Counted from the first letter of the stretch, positions 34,187 through 47,237 are shown. The stretch: DNA of 64,000 nucleotides from Orobanche coerulescens (GCA_033398695.1 CM065801.1:1674001-1738000), one strand, 5' to 3'. Numbers and translations: made by a program. The notes: generated by a model not told the origin, from the letters alone.

Positions 34187-37100
34187 CTCCCCCTTTGAAA
34201 TATCTTATATCATGATATCTCATTTGGGAGCATCACAAGCTGCCTCGTTAAAAACCTTATTAAGAAAAACCCAGTGGGATAAAAACTTAATAAGGGAAAA
34301 AGAGTACAGTTGTGATGCTCCCCCTCAATCCAGCATGGGTAGTTCTTCTTTAAAGGTCTCGAAGATGATGCATTCCAATATTCTGAATGTGTTTCTTGAA
34401 AACATTCGTAGGGAGTGATTTTGTGAAGAGATATGCCGCATTATCACAAGATCGAATATATTGGATGTCGATCTCTTTATTTCTTTCAAGTTCCTGAGTG
34501 AATGCGAAGAACTTTGGGGGGATGTGTTTGGTTTTATCGCTTTTGATGTAGCCTTCCTTCATTTGAGTAACACATGCAGAGTTGTCCTCGTATACTATTG
34601 TTGGGCCATTATCGACTGGCAAGCCTGATGTTTCTTGAATATGTTGTGTTACCGATCTTAACCATCTACATTCTTTACTTGCTTCATGAAGAGCTATTAT
34701 CTCAAAGATAGTTTGAGGAAGTAGTCACGATTGTCTGCTTTTGAGATCTCCGGATATTGCTTCCTCCATATGTGAATACATATCCAGTTTGTGACTTAGA
34801 ATTATGTGGATCGGATAGATGACTCTGCATCTGCATAGCCAAGCAAAACTGGTTTTGCATTGTTAGAATAAAACAAACCAAGATCAATCGTACCTCGTAA
34901 ATATCTGAATATATGTTTTATTCCGTTCCAATGCCTCTTTGTAGGACATGAACTGAATCTTGCTAGTAAATTTACTGCAAAAGCTATATCCGGTCGTGTA
35001 CAATTAGCAAGATATATTAGGGCTCCAATTGCGCTAAGGTATGGTATTTCAGGACCAACTTCCTCTTCATTTTCTTCCTTTGGTCTGAATGGATCCTTTT
35101 CAATATTAAGTGTTCTGCCGACCATTGGGGTACTCAAAGGTGTTGATTTGTCCATGTGGAATCTTTTTAATACCCTTTCTGTATAATTTGATTGGTATAC
35201 TAATATTCCATTTTTAGTATGTTCCATTTGTAGACCAAGGTAGAATTTTGTTTTTCCCAAATCTTTCATTTCAAATTCTTTCTTTAAGTAATTCATTGCT
35301 TCCAAAATTTCTGCATTAGTTCCAATGATATTCAAATCATCAACATAGACAGCAATGATTACAAATTCGGATGTTGTTTTCCTTATAAAAACACAAGGGC
35401 AAATAGGTTTATTCACATAGCCTTCTTTAATCAAATATTCACTTAATCTGTTATACCACATGAGTCCAGATTGTTTCAACCCATATAAAGATCTCTGTAA
35501 TTTAATTGTATAAATTTCTCTGGGTTTCGATGCTTCAGGTAACTTAAACCCTTCAGGAACTTTCATATATATATATATCAGCATCAAGTGATCCATATAA
35601 ATATGCTGTAACAACATCCATGAGATGCATATTAAGATTATAAGATACCGATAAACTAATTAAATAACGAAAAGTAATGGCATCCATAACAGGGGAATAT
35701 GTTACCTCATAATCAATCCCAGGTCTTTGTGAAAAACCTTGTGCAACAAGACGAGCCTTGTATGTTACAATCTGGTTTTTCTTATTTCGTTTCCTTACAA
35801 AGACCCATTTATACCCAACAGGTTTCACATTACTGGGTGTGACAACAATCGGTCCAAACACTTTTCGTTTTCTAAGAGAATTTAGTTCGGCATCTATTGC
35901 ATCTTTCCATTTTGGCCAATCAGGTCTATTTTGACATTCGAATATAGATATGGGTTCAGGATCGTCATCTCCAATTATTATATCACACGCAATGGAGTAT
36001 GCAAATATCTCATCAATGTGATTATTTCTCATATTCCATAAATTCCCCGTATTAATATAATTAATAGATATCTCGAGATCATTTGTATTTTCAGTTTCAT
36101 TTTCAGTGACCTCCTTATTTGCCTCAGCTTGTGTTTCAATATGATCATATTTTTCATCATTTTGTGCTTCTTTAGCACATTCATTTATATTGGCTATTTT
36201 TCTTTTCCGGGGATTTTTATCTTTGGAACCAACAGGCCTTCCTCGCTTTAAGCGTGCTTTAGATGTACTTATATTTTCATCTTCTTTTGGAATTTCAATC
36301 CGAGCAGGAGTATTAACAGCTGGCACATGTGACTTTGTCACTCTTTTTATATCAGTAAATGCATCTGGCAATTCATTTGCCAAACCTTGTAAATGTACAA
36401 TTTTTCTTACATTTTCTTCCCATAATTTTGTATATGGATCCAAATGTAATAATGATGGTACATACCATGTTATGTCCTTTTCCACCTGTTTATTACCTCC
36501 CCTTAAGGTTGGGAATCTCGTCTCATCAAAATGACAATCAGCAAATCTTGCTTGAAAAACATCACCTGTTAGAGGTTCAAGATATCTAATAATAGAGGGT
36601 GAGTCATACCCAACATATATTCCCAACCTTCTTTGAGGTCCCATTTTTGTTCTTTGTGGGTAGCTATTGGTACATATACTGCACAACCAAAAACTTTTAG
36701 ATGGGAAACATTTGGTTCCTGACCAAGTGCAAGTTGATATGGAGTATATTTATGATTAGCACTTGGTCTTAACCTTATTAGTGAAGCAGCATGTAAAATT
36801 GCATGACCCCAAACAGTAACTGGTAGCTTTGTTCTCATTATTAGTGGTCTAGCAATATATTGAAGGCGTTTAATTAATGATTCAGCTAAACCATTTTGTG
36901 TATGCACATGCGGAACAGGATGTTCGACTGTAATTCCAATTGACATACAATAATCATTAAATACTTGTGATGTGAATTCACCAAAGATTGTCAAGTCTCA
37001 CATTCCGTATAGTATAATCGAGAAATTGTGCCTTTAGTTTAATTATTTGTGCAAGGAATCTTGCAAATGCCATATCACGACTTGACAATAAACAAACATG

Positions 37101-38893
37101 TGACCATCTACTAGATGCATCAATTAGAATCATAAAATACCGAAGGTCCTGATGGTGGATCAATAGGTCCACATATGTCACCTTGAATTCTTTCGAGAAA
37201 TGTAGGTGATTCCTTTTCAAGTTTGCCTGGTGAATGCCTTATTATAAACTTTCCAAGAGAACAAGCTTCACATAGTTTATTATTTATGAGTTTTACACCT
37301 TTCATTGGGTGACCATGTGTACTATTAATTATTTTTCTCATCATCGTGGAGCCAGGATGACCTAGGCGCTCATGCCATAATGTCAATATTTTGGGATCCT
37401 CTTTTATTATTGAATTACATTCAGTTTCATGAATATGTGTATAATGTAATCCACGAGATAATTGTGGTAGTTTTTTCAGTATTTGTTTCTTTCCCAAAAT
37501 ATTAGCAGTAATGTACATATATTTCATATTACCTTCAGTTACTGTTTCAGTATCATATCCTTGACGGTATATGTCATTAAAGCTCAACAAGTTTCTCTTA
37601 GATTTTGGAGAAAATAAAGCATTATTAATGACAAATTTTGTTCCATTTGGTAATATGAATTTAGCATTACCTGTTCCTTCAATCAAGTCCGCGGGACCTG
37701 AAATTGTATTTATTACTGCTTTTGTAGATTGTACCTCAGTAAAATATTTCTTATTTTTGAGGATTGTATGAGTTGTGCCACTGTCCGGGATGCAAATGTC
37801 TCCAATACCTTCCATACTCAAACTCCTTAATGAATAAGAATATAAGACTAAAAGATGGTAAGTTAGCTTAATATAATAACATTTATTAAATACTTCATAC
37901 AAACTTCAAATGAGATAATACATATTTCAAACAAGAGAATACAAATAAGAGAATACAAACAAGTACAATAAAGATGCAACAAACATGGAAATCACATATT
38001 TATTTATTTATTTATTTTTTATTTTATTCCATGTCCATGTCCACGTTTGCATCCTCAGTAAAATCTGCAGCTTCTAGGTAAGTTGATTCGTCCTCGTGTT
38101 CATGTTCATGAAAATTGACTTCCTTTTCTTTATTTATCATAGATGCCTTATACATTTTACAAATATGGCCTGGCGTTCTACATGCCCTAGCCCAATGTCC
38201 CTTTTTCCCGCATCTGAAACAAGAATTTTCATTTTTATTGGATGAACCTTCTTGGACATACTTATCTTTGTCTTGTTGGTTTTTATTAATCATTTCATTT
38301 TTGGGAGGCCTAAAGTAATTTCCATAACCACGGCCACGACCTCGACCTCGACCATGAAAGTGGCCGCGACCGCGTCCCCGACCTCGACCTCTAAACCAAC
38401 CATGACCACCACGTCCTTGATTAGTAGTTGTGGCATTTGCTTCAGGAATCGCTATCACCCCTGTAGGACGAGACTGATGATTCTTTATCAACAGATCATT
38501 ATTCTTTTCAGCAAGTAAGAGAGCTGCAATTAATTCAGAGTATTCGGTATATCCCCGCATTCTGTATTGTTGTTGCAGTATTAGATGTGACGTATGGAAC
38601 GTAGCATACGTCTTTTCCAATTTTTCACCTTCTGTTATGATTTTACCACAAAACTCTAGTTGTGATACAATTCTGAACATAGCAGAATTATACTCGCTCA
38701 CACTTTTAAAATCTTGGAATCTTAACTTGTTCCATTCATCAACTAGTGCGGGTAATAACACTTGCTTTTGATACCCAAATCTTTTCTTAAGATTGTCCCA
38801 TAAAATTTTGGGATCATCCACGTTCATGTACTCTAGTTTTAATCCTTCATCAAGATGTTGCCTCATGCATTTTAATGCTTTTGCTTTATTCAT
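34187..38893 (-). pseudogene. copia gag-pol polyprotein, frameshifted
   Basis: Gag (38893-38024; ILWDNLKKRFGYQKQ, zinc knuckle CFRCGKKGHWARAC) is followed on - by protease (37902 region, CIPDSGTTHTILKN with the D-S-G active site), the GAG-pre-integrase HHCC site (LWHERLGHPG..CEACSLGK), integrase core (VRLDN.GEFTS, then HTQNGLAESLIKRL with the catalytic Glu), reverse transcriptase (KARLVAQGFSQRPGIDY, AVYVDDLNIIG) and RNase H (LGYADA, SQKQTIVTTSSN). Frame changes occur near 37130, 36985, 36590, 35580 (at a TA tract) and 34830, and gag is separated from pol by a stop. As it stands no active polyprotein can be made. Confidence 0.93.
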
Positions 38894-39550
38894 AGAATGC
38901 TCTTTTTCATCTACCTCCGTTTCTTTCGTAGCATCCGCACATTATTTGTTAGAATATTTTCGAGTCCTTTGCACCTGAGATGTGTCTTCACATCATTTGT
39001 CCAAGACATATAATTGTCTCCATTAAGATTCAAGGGAGCGAAATCGAGCTTAAGATTGGACATGGTTATCTATTACAAAACATAAAATTGAAATATAATT
39101 AACACATAGCTATTACATTTAATGATGTCAACAAAAGTATAATTCAAATTATTACTCAATACAAATACCATTCATGCTTAAATATTAATCACAACAAACC
39201 AACTAAAAACTAAAAGAAGAATCGTGACCATCATAATGATGATCACATATGTCTCACTAAAGCAATCGACTTGAGTGTAGCAAATGATGAAATTGAAAAA
39301 TGTAATAAGAGTGAGGAAAGTCATAAAATATTTACCCATTTTGTAAAAATTGGTAGATATTTTGGAGATGATTAATAAGTGTGGAGTATAATATGAGTAT
39401 TTATAGATTTGATTTTGAAATATGGCCGTTTATGACCGTTGGAGATTTTTTTTTTATTATTATTATTGTTAATTATCATTAAAATTGGTGAATATATTCT
39501 TATATATTTAATAAACTAACCGTTGGTAATTAGAGTTTGGGGAATGGAAA

Positions 39551-39598
<48 letters not shown>

Positions 39599-40205
39599 TA
39601 TACAGTTAGTTATAATAATATCAGTACTCATATATATATATATATATATATACATATGAATTATAATCTATATAGTTAGTTATAATAATATCACTACTCG
39701 ATTATAAAATCTTTAATGACTATTAAAAATAAAATATCACTACTCGATTATAAAATCTTTCGTGGTCATATGATGGGAATTTTGTATTCCTCCATTAGTA
39801 ATCTTCTACAAATAATAGATGAAGATTCAACTCTTCACTAATAAATGGAACTCTTCAAATAAAAATAGGTGAAGATTTTTACACTTCACACAAATTCATT
39901 ATTATTTAGGTCTTACATATATAATTAGTCCATAGTCCAAGAATTATCTTAAAAATAAGATTGAGCTTAGGTCCTTACGCATATAAATTTAAATTGATGA
40001 TATTTACATAATTATTATATTTGTTTAAATATATTAATTATCATCAATAATGATATTAGATTAATACCATATCTAAATATTATTATTACATAAATTAAAT
40101 ATAAATAAAGTTAATTACATACCTTTAGAATTTAAGGATGATGTACCAATATATCGAGTCCGACTGCGGAATGGGATTAAATCGGTAGAGCTCGTGCTGA
40201 TAACG

Positions 40206-40505
40206 TGTTGTAAAATCGAATATTTTATCACTTCACAATATTATATATATATATATATATATTATGATATATAAGCATAAAAGAGGATGAAAGAAGATGA
40301 AGAGATTGAGCTTTTTTAGAATGAATTGTGTGTACAAAGCTCTACCAAAGAAATTTCTATTTATAGCTCAAGATTACATGCTATACAACAAATTAATATT
40401 ATTAATTATACAACATAATTGTCTTTATATTAGATATTTCAATCCAATAATTGATTGAATTATTGATTGTTGATCCCACATACCATTATTGGTGATATTA
40501 TAACA
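40206..40505 (-). repeat. 5' LTR of the copia element
   Basis: Starts TGTTGTAAAATCGAATA and ends GATATTATAACA on +. Differs from the partner LTR by the G/A near position 14, GTACAAAG for GTCCAAAG, AAATTT for a GC pair near the middle, and the TA-tract length. Confidence 0.95.
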
Positions 40506-40580
40506 TTAAAAGCATTTTATAGGTAACAAAATATTAATTTTTATATTATATATATTTGGTAGATAATGTATAAAGTTTAA

Positions 40581-40834
40581 TACTCCTTCGTTCCAACTTA
40601 AGTGCACCAGTTAGAAAAAAAATTGATTTATTTTATGTGAATGATTAAATATGGTTGATATGTATATTTTGTAAGCATTGATGGTGAGTGTATGGTGTAG
40701 ATTAAACGATAAAAAATACTGAGAGTGAGCGTGTGATAGATATTAAAAAGTAAAAAGTGATTGTTTAACTTTATTTAAAATATTTAATAAAATATTGTAC
40801 TTTTAAAAGATATGCCATAACGTGACCAGCATTA
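40581..40834. mobile_element. Mariner-type MITE, left end only
   Basis: CTCCTTCGTTCCAACTTAAG follows TA at 40581; the matching right end is not found before the Tigger-type MITE begins. Probably truncated. Confidence 0.45.
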
Positions 40835-41003
40835 CAGTTAAACCTCGATAAATGAATATTCGATAAACGAATAACTTCGCCAAATGAATAATTTTCTCTG
40901 GTCCAAACTCTTTATAACATGTTCAAATTTTCTTTCGATAAATAAATAATTTTGCTAAATAAATATTTTTCTCCGATCCCGATCATATATCGAGGTTTTA
41001 CTG
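40835..41003. mobile_element. Tigger-type MITE
   Basis: TIRs CAGTTAAACCTCGATA and inverted CAGTAAAACCTCGATA, each flanked by TA. 169 bp with repeated GATAAA(C/T)GAATAA words. The termini follow the same CAGT..CCTC pattern as the 2150-bp element at 19073-21222. Confidence 0.93.
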
Positions 41004-41029
41004 TATCACGAAACCAGTTTAGTTAATAC

Positions 41030-41378
41030 TACCCTTATCCTCGGAGCCCTTCCAGTCCCAGCGTCTGGAAGGGTGTTATTATACCAGCGCCTACGTGGCG
41101 CTGATGTGGCGCCTAGTAGGCGCTGATGTGGTATATTTTAATATAAAAAAATAGTAGGGGTGATACAAAAACACCCCTACTATCTACACCATGCTTTGTA
41201 GGGGTTGTCTGGATCTTTGTATATGTAGTAAGGTTTTGATAGTAGGGGTGTTTTGTATCACCCTACTATTTTTTATATTAAAATATACCACATCAGCCTC
41301 TTACTGTACATCGCCGCAGCGTGCGCAGATAATACCACCCTTCCAGACTTCGACTCAAGTGCCGCCCTTATCCTAATC
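41030..41378. mobile_element. Foldback MITE with nested inverted arms
   Basis: Inner arms of about 65 bp (TGATGTGGTATATTTTAATA..AGTAGGGGTGAT) at 41118-41183 are repeated inverted at 41239-41307. Outer arms share GTCTGGAAGGGTG(T/G)TATTAT in opposite orientation, and CCCTTATCCT recurs near both ends. The target duplication is uncertain. The GGGGTGAT..AACACC ends resemble the MULE MITE at 21999. Confidence 0.75.
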
Positions 41379-41472
41379 ATAAATACTAGCAATTAATTGT
41401 CTGTACTGGTAATAAATATGGTGCACGTCATGTCTCGTCCATTCACTTTCTTTACCCAGCATCGCCAAAGTC

Positions 41473-41850
41473 TAGGGATGGAAAATTAATCCGACCCGAT
41501 GAATACCCGATTCGAAATCCGAATTTTTGGATTTACCGAATTTGATTTTTTGGATTTGGATATGGATATGGATTTAAATTTTAAACCCGAAAGATTTTGG
41601 ATATGAATATGAATTTTATGTATACCGATCCGAAACCCGACCCGAAACCCGATCTAAACCCGAAACTCGAACCCCCCGAATTTATTAAATATATTTTAAT
41701 TTTATATATTGTATATTATTTATTGTACATATCATATGTTGTATATTATACATCATAATATATACTTTATATGTATGATGATTCATTATATAATAAAATA
41801 TTAATAACAAAGTAAAGTACTAAACTAGTAGGGGTGAGCAAAATCGATTT
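41473..41850. mobile_element. hAT-like remnant with CCCGA words
   Basis: TAGGGATGGAAAATTAATCC resembles a hAT end, followed by dense CCGAAACCCGA and GGATATGGATATGG words. No inverted partner or duplication found before TAGGGGTGAGCAAAATCG near 41831, which may start another element. Confidence 0.4.
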
Positions 41851-41924
41851 TATATAGTATATGGATTTAGTGAATTATATGTTTATATTTGAGTTTCGTA
41901 AGTTAATATCACAAATGGTGGCCT

Positions 41925-43493
41925 GGTCCATTTGAGTTTTGTGTATTAAGGTAGGACGTCACTGGTTTGAATCCTGTCTAATGCATTTCAATTTTATTTG
42001 CTTTCCAGCTTTTGGTGTTATAAAGTGATGTATATTTTGTGTATGTGTTGATAAATATTATTTCAAAAAATTGGAGTTGGGAAGGAAACCGATCATTCAA
42101 TCACAATTCAAACAAAATAGTAATTGACACCTCCATTCCCGTATGACCAAAATTCAAACAAAATAAAAATTGACACCTTCGTTTGCTTTCCTGGTCCATT
42201 TGAGTTTTGTGTATTAAGGTAGGACGTCACTGGTTTGAATCCTGTCTAATGCATTTCAATTTTATTTGTTTTCCAGCTTTTGGTGTTATAAAGTGATGTA
42301 TATTTTGTGTATGTGTTGATAAATATTATTTCAAAAAATTGGAGTTGGGAAGGAAACCGATCATTCAATCACAATTCAAACAAAATAGTAATTGACACCT
42401 CCATTCCCGTATGACCAAAATTCAAACAAAATAAAAATTGACACCTTCGTTTGCTTTCCTGGTCCATTTGAGTTTTGTGTATTAAGGTAGGACGTCACTG
42501 GTTTGAATCCTGTCTAATGCATTTCAATTTTATTTGCTTTCCATCTTTTGGTGTTATAAAGTGATGTATATTTTGTGTATGTGTTGATAAATATTATTTC
42601 AAAAAATTGGAGTTGGGAAGGAAACCGATCATTCAATCACAATTCAAACAAAATAGTAATTGACACCTCCATTCCCGTATGACCAAAATTCAAACAAAAT
42701 AAAAATTGACACCTTCGTTTGCTTTCCTGGTCCATTTGAGTTTTGTGTATTAAGGTAGGACGTCACTGGTTTGAATCCTGTCTAATGCATTTCAATTTTA
42801 TTTGCTTTCCAGCTTTTGGTGTTATAAAGTGATGTATATTTTGTGTATGTGTTGATAAATATTATTTCATTATTTTGGTGTTGGGAAGGAAACCGATCAT
42901 TCAATCACAATTCAAACAAAATAGTAATTGACACCTCCATTCCGTATGACCAAAATTCAAACAAAATAAAAATTGACACCTTCGTTTGCTTTCCTGGTCC
43001 ATTTGAGTTTTGTGTATTAAGGTAGGACGTCACTGGTTTGAATCCTGTCTAATGCATTTCAATTTTATTTGCTTTCCAGCTTTTGGTGTTATAAAGTGAT
43101 GTATATTTTGTGTATGTGTTGATAAATATTATTTCAAAAAATTGGAGTTGGGAAGGAAACCGATCATTCAATCACAATTCAAACAAAATAGTAATTGACA
43201 CCTCCATTCCCGTATGACCAAAATTCAAACAAAATAAAAATTGACACCTTCGTTTGCTTTCCTGGTCCATTTGAGTTTTGTGTATTAAGGTAGGACGTCA
43301 CTGGTTTGAATCCTGTCTAATGCATTTCAATTTTATTTGCTTTCCAGCTTTTGGTGTTATAAAGTGATGTATATTTTGTGTATGTGTTGATAAATATTAT
43401 TTCAAAAAATTGGAGTTGGGAAGGAAACCGATCATTCAATCACAATTCAAACAAAATAGTAATTGACACCTCCATTCCCGTATGACCAAAATT
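41925..43493. repeat. 268-bp tandem array, 5.9 copies, tRNA-B-box-like word in each
   Basis: GGTCCATTTGAG starts at 41925, 42193, 42461, 42729, 42996 and 43264 (periods 268, 268, 268, 267, 268). Copies are nearly identical, with a small divergence in copy 4 (CATTATTTTGGTG for CAAAAAATTGGAG). Each carries GGTTTGAATCC, one base from the tRNA B box, about 40 bp after TGGTCCATTTG. The right border sequence (GACACCTCCATTCCCGTATG) has a single-copy relative at about 45496. Confidence 0.95.
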
Positions 43494-43635
43494 CTGCAGC
43501 AATGTTTCATCTTCGAGGCTTCGTTTGACAACTTTAACTTAAGAATTAAACTGCATCCCTATTCGCATGAGTTTTTGATATTTGAATTGGCTTTTTCACA
43601 ACTTGATTAAGTAAATTTAGACATATGTAGAGTGA
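43494..43635. repeat. Dispersed repeat, copy A (left part before the MITE)
   Basis: CTGCAGCAATGTTTCATCTTC..GACATATGTAGAG matches 45525-45665 and, more loosely, 56410-56545. The copy resumes after the MITE at 44425 (GACGTGCCCGTTGTACG). Confidence 0.85.
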
Positions 43636-44424
43636 GGGGCTGTTTGGCAGTTGCTGAATGATTTAGTGCAGAATGGTTGAGAGGCAAGAATGGTTGAGAG
43701 GCTCTGTATGGTTGAGTGCAGAACGAAATTTGGTTGTTTGGTAACTGTTCTGAATGGTAACTCTGAATAGTAACAAATTACTATTTTACCCTTCTGTATA
43801 AAAGTAGCGATGAAAAATCCCATTTTTCCTCCCCTTGCGTACCAAAATCTCTCCTTTTTATAAATAAAAACCCTAATTTTTATAAATAATTGTGTATAAT
43901 ATTTTTAAATTTAATTCATTTAAAATAATAATAATTATTATTATTATGATGTATAATATTTTTAAATTTAATTCATTTAAAATAATAATAATAATAATTA
44001 TTATGTATAATATTTTTAAATTTAATTCATTTGAAATAATAATAATAATAATAATAATAATGCATAATATTTTTTAATTTAATTCATTTAAAATAATAAT
44101 AATAATAATTATGTATGGTATTTTTTAATTTAATTCATTTAGAAAATTATAATAATAATTATGTCTAATATTTTTTTATTTAAATTCATTTGAAAAATAA
44201 TAATAATAATTATGAATAATAATTCTTACTTTAAGAGGAGGGGTAAATCTGGAAATTATTTGCCTCTTAATGGTTGTGAGGGGGTATGAATGCTTAATGG
44301 TTAAGAGGATATTGTAACCATTAAGAGGTCATATTTTTTTTTTTTTTGCCAAACAGTTCTGACCTCTTAGCGATTCAGAGGTAGGCTCTTAATGTAACCA
44401 TTAAGAGCCAAACAAACAGCCCCT
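43636..44424. mobile_element. Non-autonomous DNA transposon, copy 2, complete ends
   Basis: Ends GGGGCTGTTTGGC and inverted GGGGCTGTTTGTTTGGC; flanked by TGAG on both sides. The same flanking sequence without the insertion is present at 45655-45685 (GTAGAGCGAGACGTGCCCG), so this is a filled site with a known empty relative. The interior matches 9213-10024, including the AT-rich subrepeats. Confidence 0.9.
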
Positions 44425-45479
44425 GAGACGTGCCCGTTGTACGAACAAGTGGTCATAATAAAAAAATTGTTCAAAAAAAAAATTATTTGAACAATACTTC
44501 TTCTTTGTGATGATGTTGATTTTAATTTTTTTTTGTTAGTATTGTTCAAACAATTTTTTATTGTTAGAATAGTTTAAAAAAACAATAAAAATCAGTAAAA
44601 AAAGGCAGTAAAAAAAATAATTTAGTAAAGGCATTAAAAAATAGTTAAAAAACCAGTAAAAAATCTTAATATGTCTGTTTTTTAGATTTTTAGATTTTTT
44701 TTAAGAACATAACAATTTTTTATGAAAATAAACTAGCAGGTTTTAAAAAAATTATTCAACTTTTTGTTTCTTCATGTAGAATAATATTCCAGTTTTTTAT
44801 TAAAATAGTTTACAAATTAATTTCAAAATCTTTTTTTTCACTTTATTTTTATTTACGAATTTTAAATAAGAACTTCTGGATTTTAATATTAATATTATAA
44901 ATATTTTTTCTTAAAAAAACAGTTTAAAAAAGCAGTAAAAAACAGTTGAAAATAGCATAAAAATAATGATTTTAAAAAAGTAAAAAAATAAAAATACACT
45001 TAAATATAAAACTATACCTATTTGGTAAATATGTTTGAAAGTACACCTATAATGTAACTATATTTTAAAACTACACCCCTTTGGTAAAGCACTCTTTATA
45101 AAAAAGCGTAAAAAATATTTAAGGCAGAGGTAATTCACAGTAAAAAGCATTAAATTGAAAAAAATAAAACAAAATTCATTTAAATTGAAAACAACACCTA
45201 AATGGTAAATATGTTCAAAACTACACCTAAAAGGTAAATATATTTTATAAATACACCTATTTGGTAAATAACTCTGAAATAATATTTATTGGCACATACA
45301 CCAAATATAAATCAATTTATAACACCAAAAGTCATAAAATAAAGTACAATTTAACACTTACAAAAAACCTTGAAACTCTATTTATATTATAAGAACCAGA
45401 ACCAGAGAGTATTCCAAAATGTCAATCCACATGGAATTCCAAAGTGTCAACCGGAGAGTATTCCAAAATGTCACAATTC
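44425..45479. other. AT-rich intergenic sequence
   Basis: The first about 40 bases complete dispersed repeat copy A. The rest is A/T homopolymer-rich with AAACAGTAAAAA and CTACACCTA.TTGGTAAAT words repeated irregularly. No gene seen. Confidence 0.5.
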
Positions 45480-45952
45480 CAATAAAATAGTAGTTGACAC
45501 CTCCATCCCTGCATGACCAAAATTCTGCATCAACATTTCATCTTCGAGGCTTCGTTTGATCACTTTAACTTAAGTATTAAACTGCATCCATTTCACATAA
45601 GTTTTAGATACTTGAATTAGCTTTTCACGGTAACTTGATTAAGTAAATTTGGACATATGTAGAGCGAGACGTGCCCGTTATACGAACAAGTGGTCATCCA
45701 ACGTGGAAATTGTAACTTTCAACTAAATTTGTTCATTTCTTCGCGTAATCTCCTACATCATGAAATTTAGGTGAAATAATATTTATCAACACATACACAA
45801 AATATACATCACTTTATAACACTAAAGCTATAAGATAAAGTACAATTTAACACTTATCAAAAACTTTGAAACTCTCAATTTATATTTATAAGAACCTGAG
45901 AGTATTCCAAAGTGTCAATCCACATGAAATTCCAAAGTATCAACCTGAGAGT
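45480..45952. repeat. Dispersed repeat, copy B (uninterrupted)
   Basis: Contains TGACACCTCCATCCC and CATCTTCGAGGCTTCGTTTG as at 43470-43540, then the empty site of the MITE, then GTCATCCAACGTGG and CATCATGAAATTTAGG as at 56560-56650. Serves as the unfilled reference for copy A. Confidence 0.85.
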
Positions 45953-47237
45953 CACTATCAAAATTCACACTTTAACCGACGACACGTAAAAAAACGACCG
46001 ACGACTTTCAAATGTCGTCGGCTAAACTTTTCACTTTAGCCGATGGTCGTCGGCTAAAACAGTTTAGCTGACGACCCGATCTGGGTCGTCGGCTAAAGTT
46101 CAACAAAGTCGTCGAGTAAAGTCGGCTAAAGTGTTAACACTTTCGCCGACAACTTTTATTATGGTTTAGCCGACGACTTGATCTGGGACGTCGGATAAAC
46201 CCTTTTCGAAAAAAAAAATGGGCTTTAGCCGACGACCCAGATCAAGTCGTCGGCTAAATTTCCAATTTAAAATTATATATAATCCACGGAACACCAACCC
46301 AATATTGTGAGTTGCTACTTTCAGTTGCTACAATATTGTGACCTTGTGAAAAAGATCAACCCGGTTCTTGGAAACCCCTTTGTGTATTTTTTGAGTTTGT
46401 GTTGCTACTTTGAGTTGTGCTAGCTGGAGTGTCGAAGGTTTCTACCTGTTGTTATAATCACCATTTCGATTAATTAAGGTATTTTATTGTAATTTCGAAA
46501 CTATGTATTATTCGTGTTGTAGATTCGAAAGCTTTTCTGTATAACAATTAATTTCTGTGATGATAATCATTATGATTAATTGTTTGTTGTGATTTCATTT
46601 ATAATTTGAACAATATTAGTTAGTTGGATTAATATTGGGAAATTTATACATTTTCAGGATGGACAAGAGTTGGATTGGGTTACGAAAATGGGATCCAAGA
46701 GTAATGGATGGGATGAAGCAGTTTATGAGATTTGTAAAAGAGCACGACAATGGTAATACGTTGCACTACTGTCCGTGTAATAAATTTAGATGTCGCAGTG
46801 ATATGTATCGTTGTCCATTTGATGAGGTCTGGGAGCACTTAAAGAAGAATGATTTTTGGAGTAAATATACATGTTGGATATACCACGGTGAAGCACCGAA
46901 TTCTGTTATTCTGTATGATCACGGACAATTCAGTGGTAACGACGGGTTCACCGATCCGAAGAGGAGGTTGATTGATGATGTGTTTGGTTATTCCGAGACG
47001 TCTGTACCAACTGAGCCAATCCCACGACCCCATAGACCGATGCCTTGCAATACTACTGGGCTTGACAAGTACAACAAGCTAATTCAACTCCAACAGATCC
47101 CTCTATACTCAGAATGTAACATGACTGTTCTTGATTGTGTCTTGAAAACGATGAACAGATCATCCATCAAGTCTGTGGATGATTACTTGGAGCTTACAAG
47201 TAATATGTGTTGGTGCAAGATCGGTATATGCGCCGTT
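45953..47237 (+). mobile_element. CACTA (En/Spm) element, 5' end, truncated
   Basis: Starts CACTATCAAAATTCACACTT, nearly the same as the CACTA end at 61971. Dense inverted GTCGTCGGCTAAA / TTTAGCCGACGAC words fill 45970-46260, the subterminal repeats typical of CACTA elements. A TNP2-type gene start follows. The right part is replaced by a retrotransposon LTR from about 47238. Confidence 0.88.

Larger units (their letters stand above)
33889..40505 (-). mobile_element. Full-length Ty1/copia LTR retrotransposon
   Basis: Flanked by TTAAA (33884-33888 and 40506-40510). LTRs of 298 and 300 bp begin TG and end CA. In element sense the order is gag, protease, integrase, reverse transcriptase, RNase H, the copia order. 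The polypurine tract AAAGGGGGAG directly precedes the 3' LTR (34187-34196), and a TTATCAGCACGAGC primer-site-like sequence follows the 5' LTR (about 40190-40203). The LTRs differ at only a few positions plus a TA-tract length change, so insertion is fairly recent although the polyprotein is broken. Confidence 0.96.

Noticed and set aside
43892..44077. Repeat protein with MYNIFKFNSF units
   Set aside because: Translation of AT-rich subrepeats inside the MITE.
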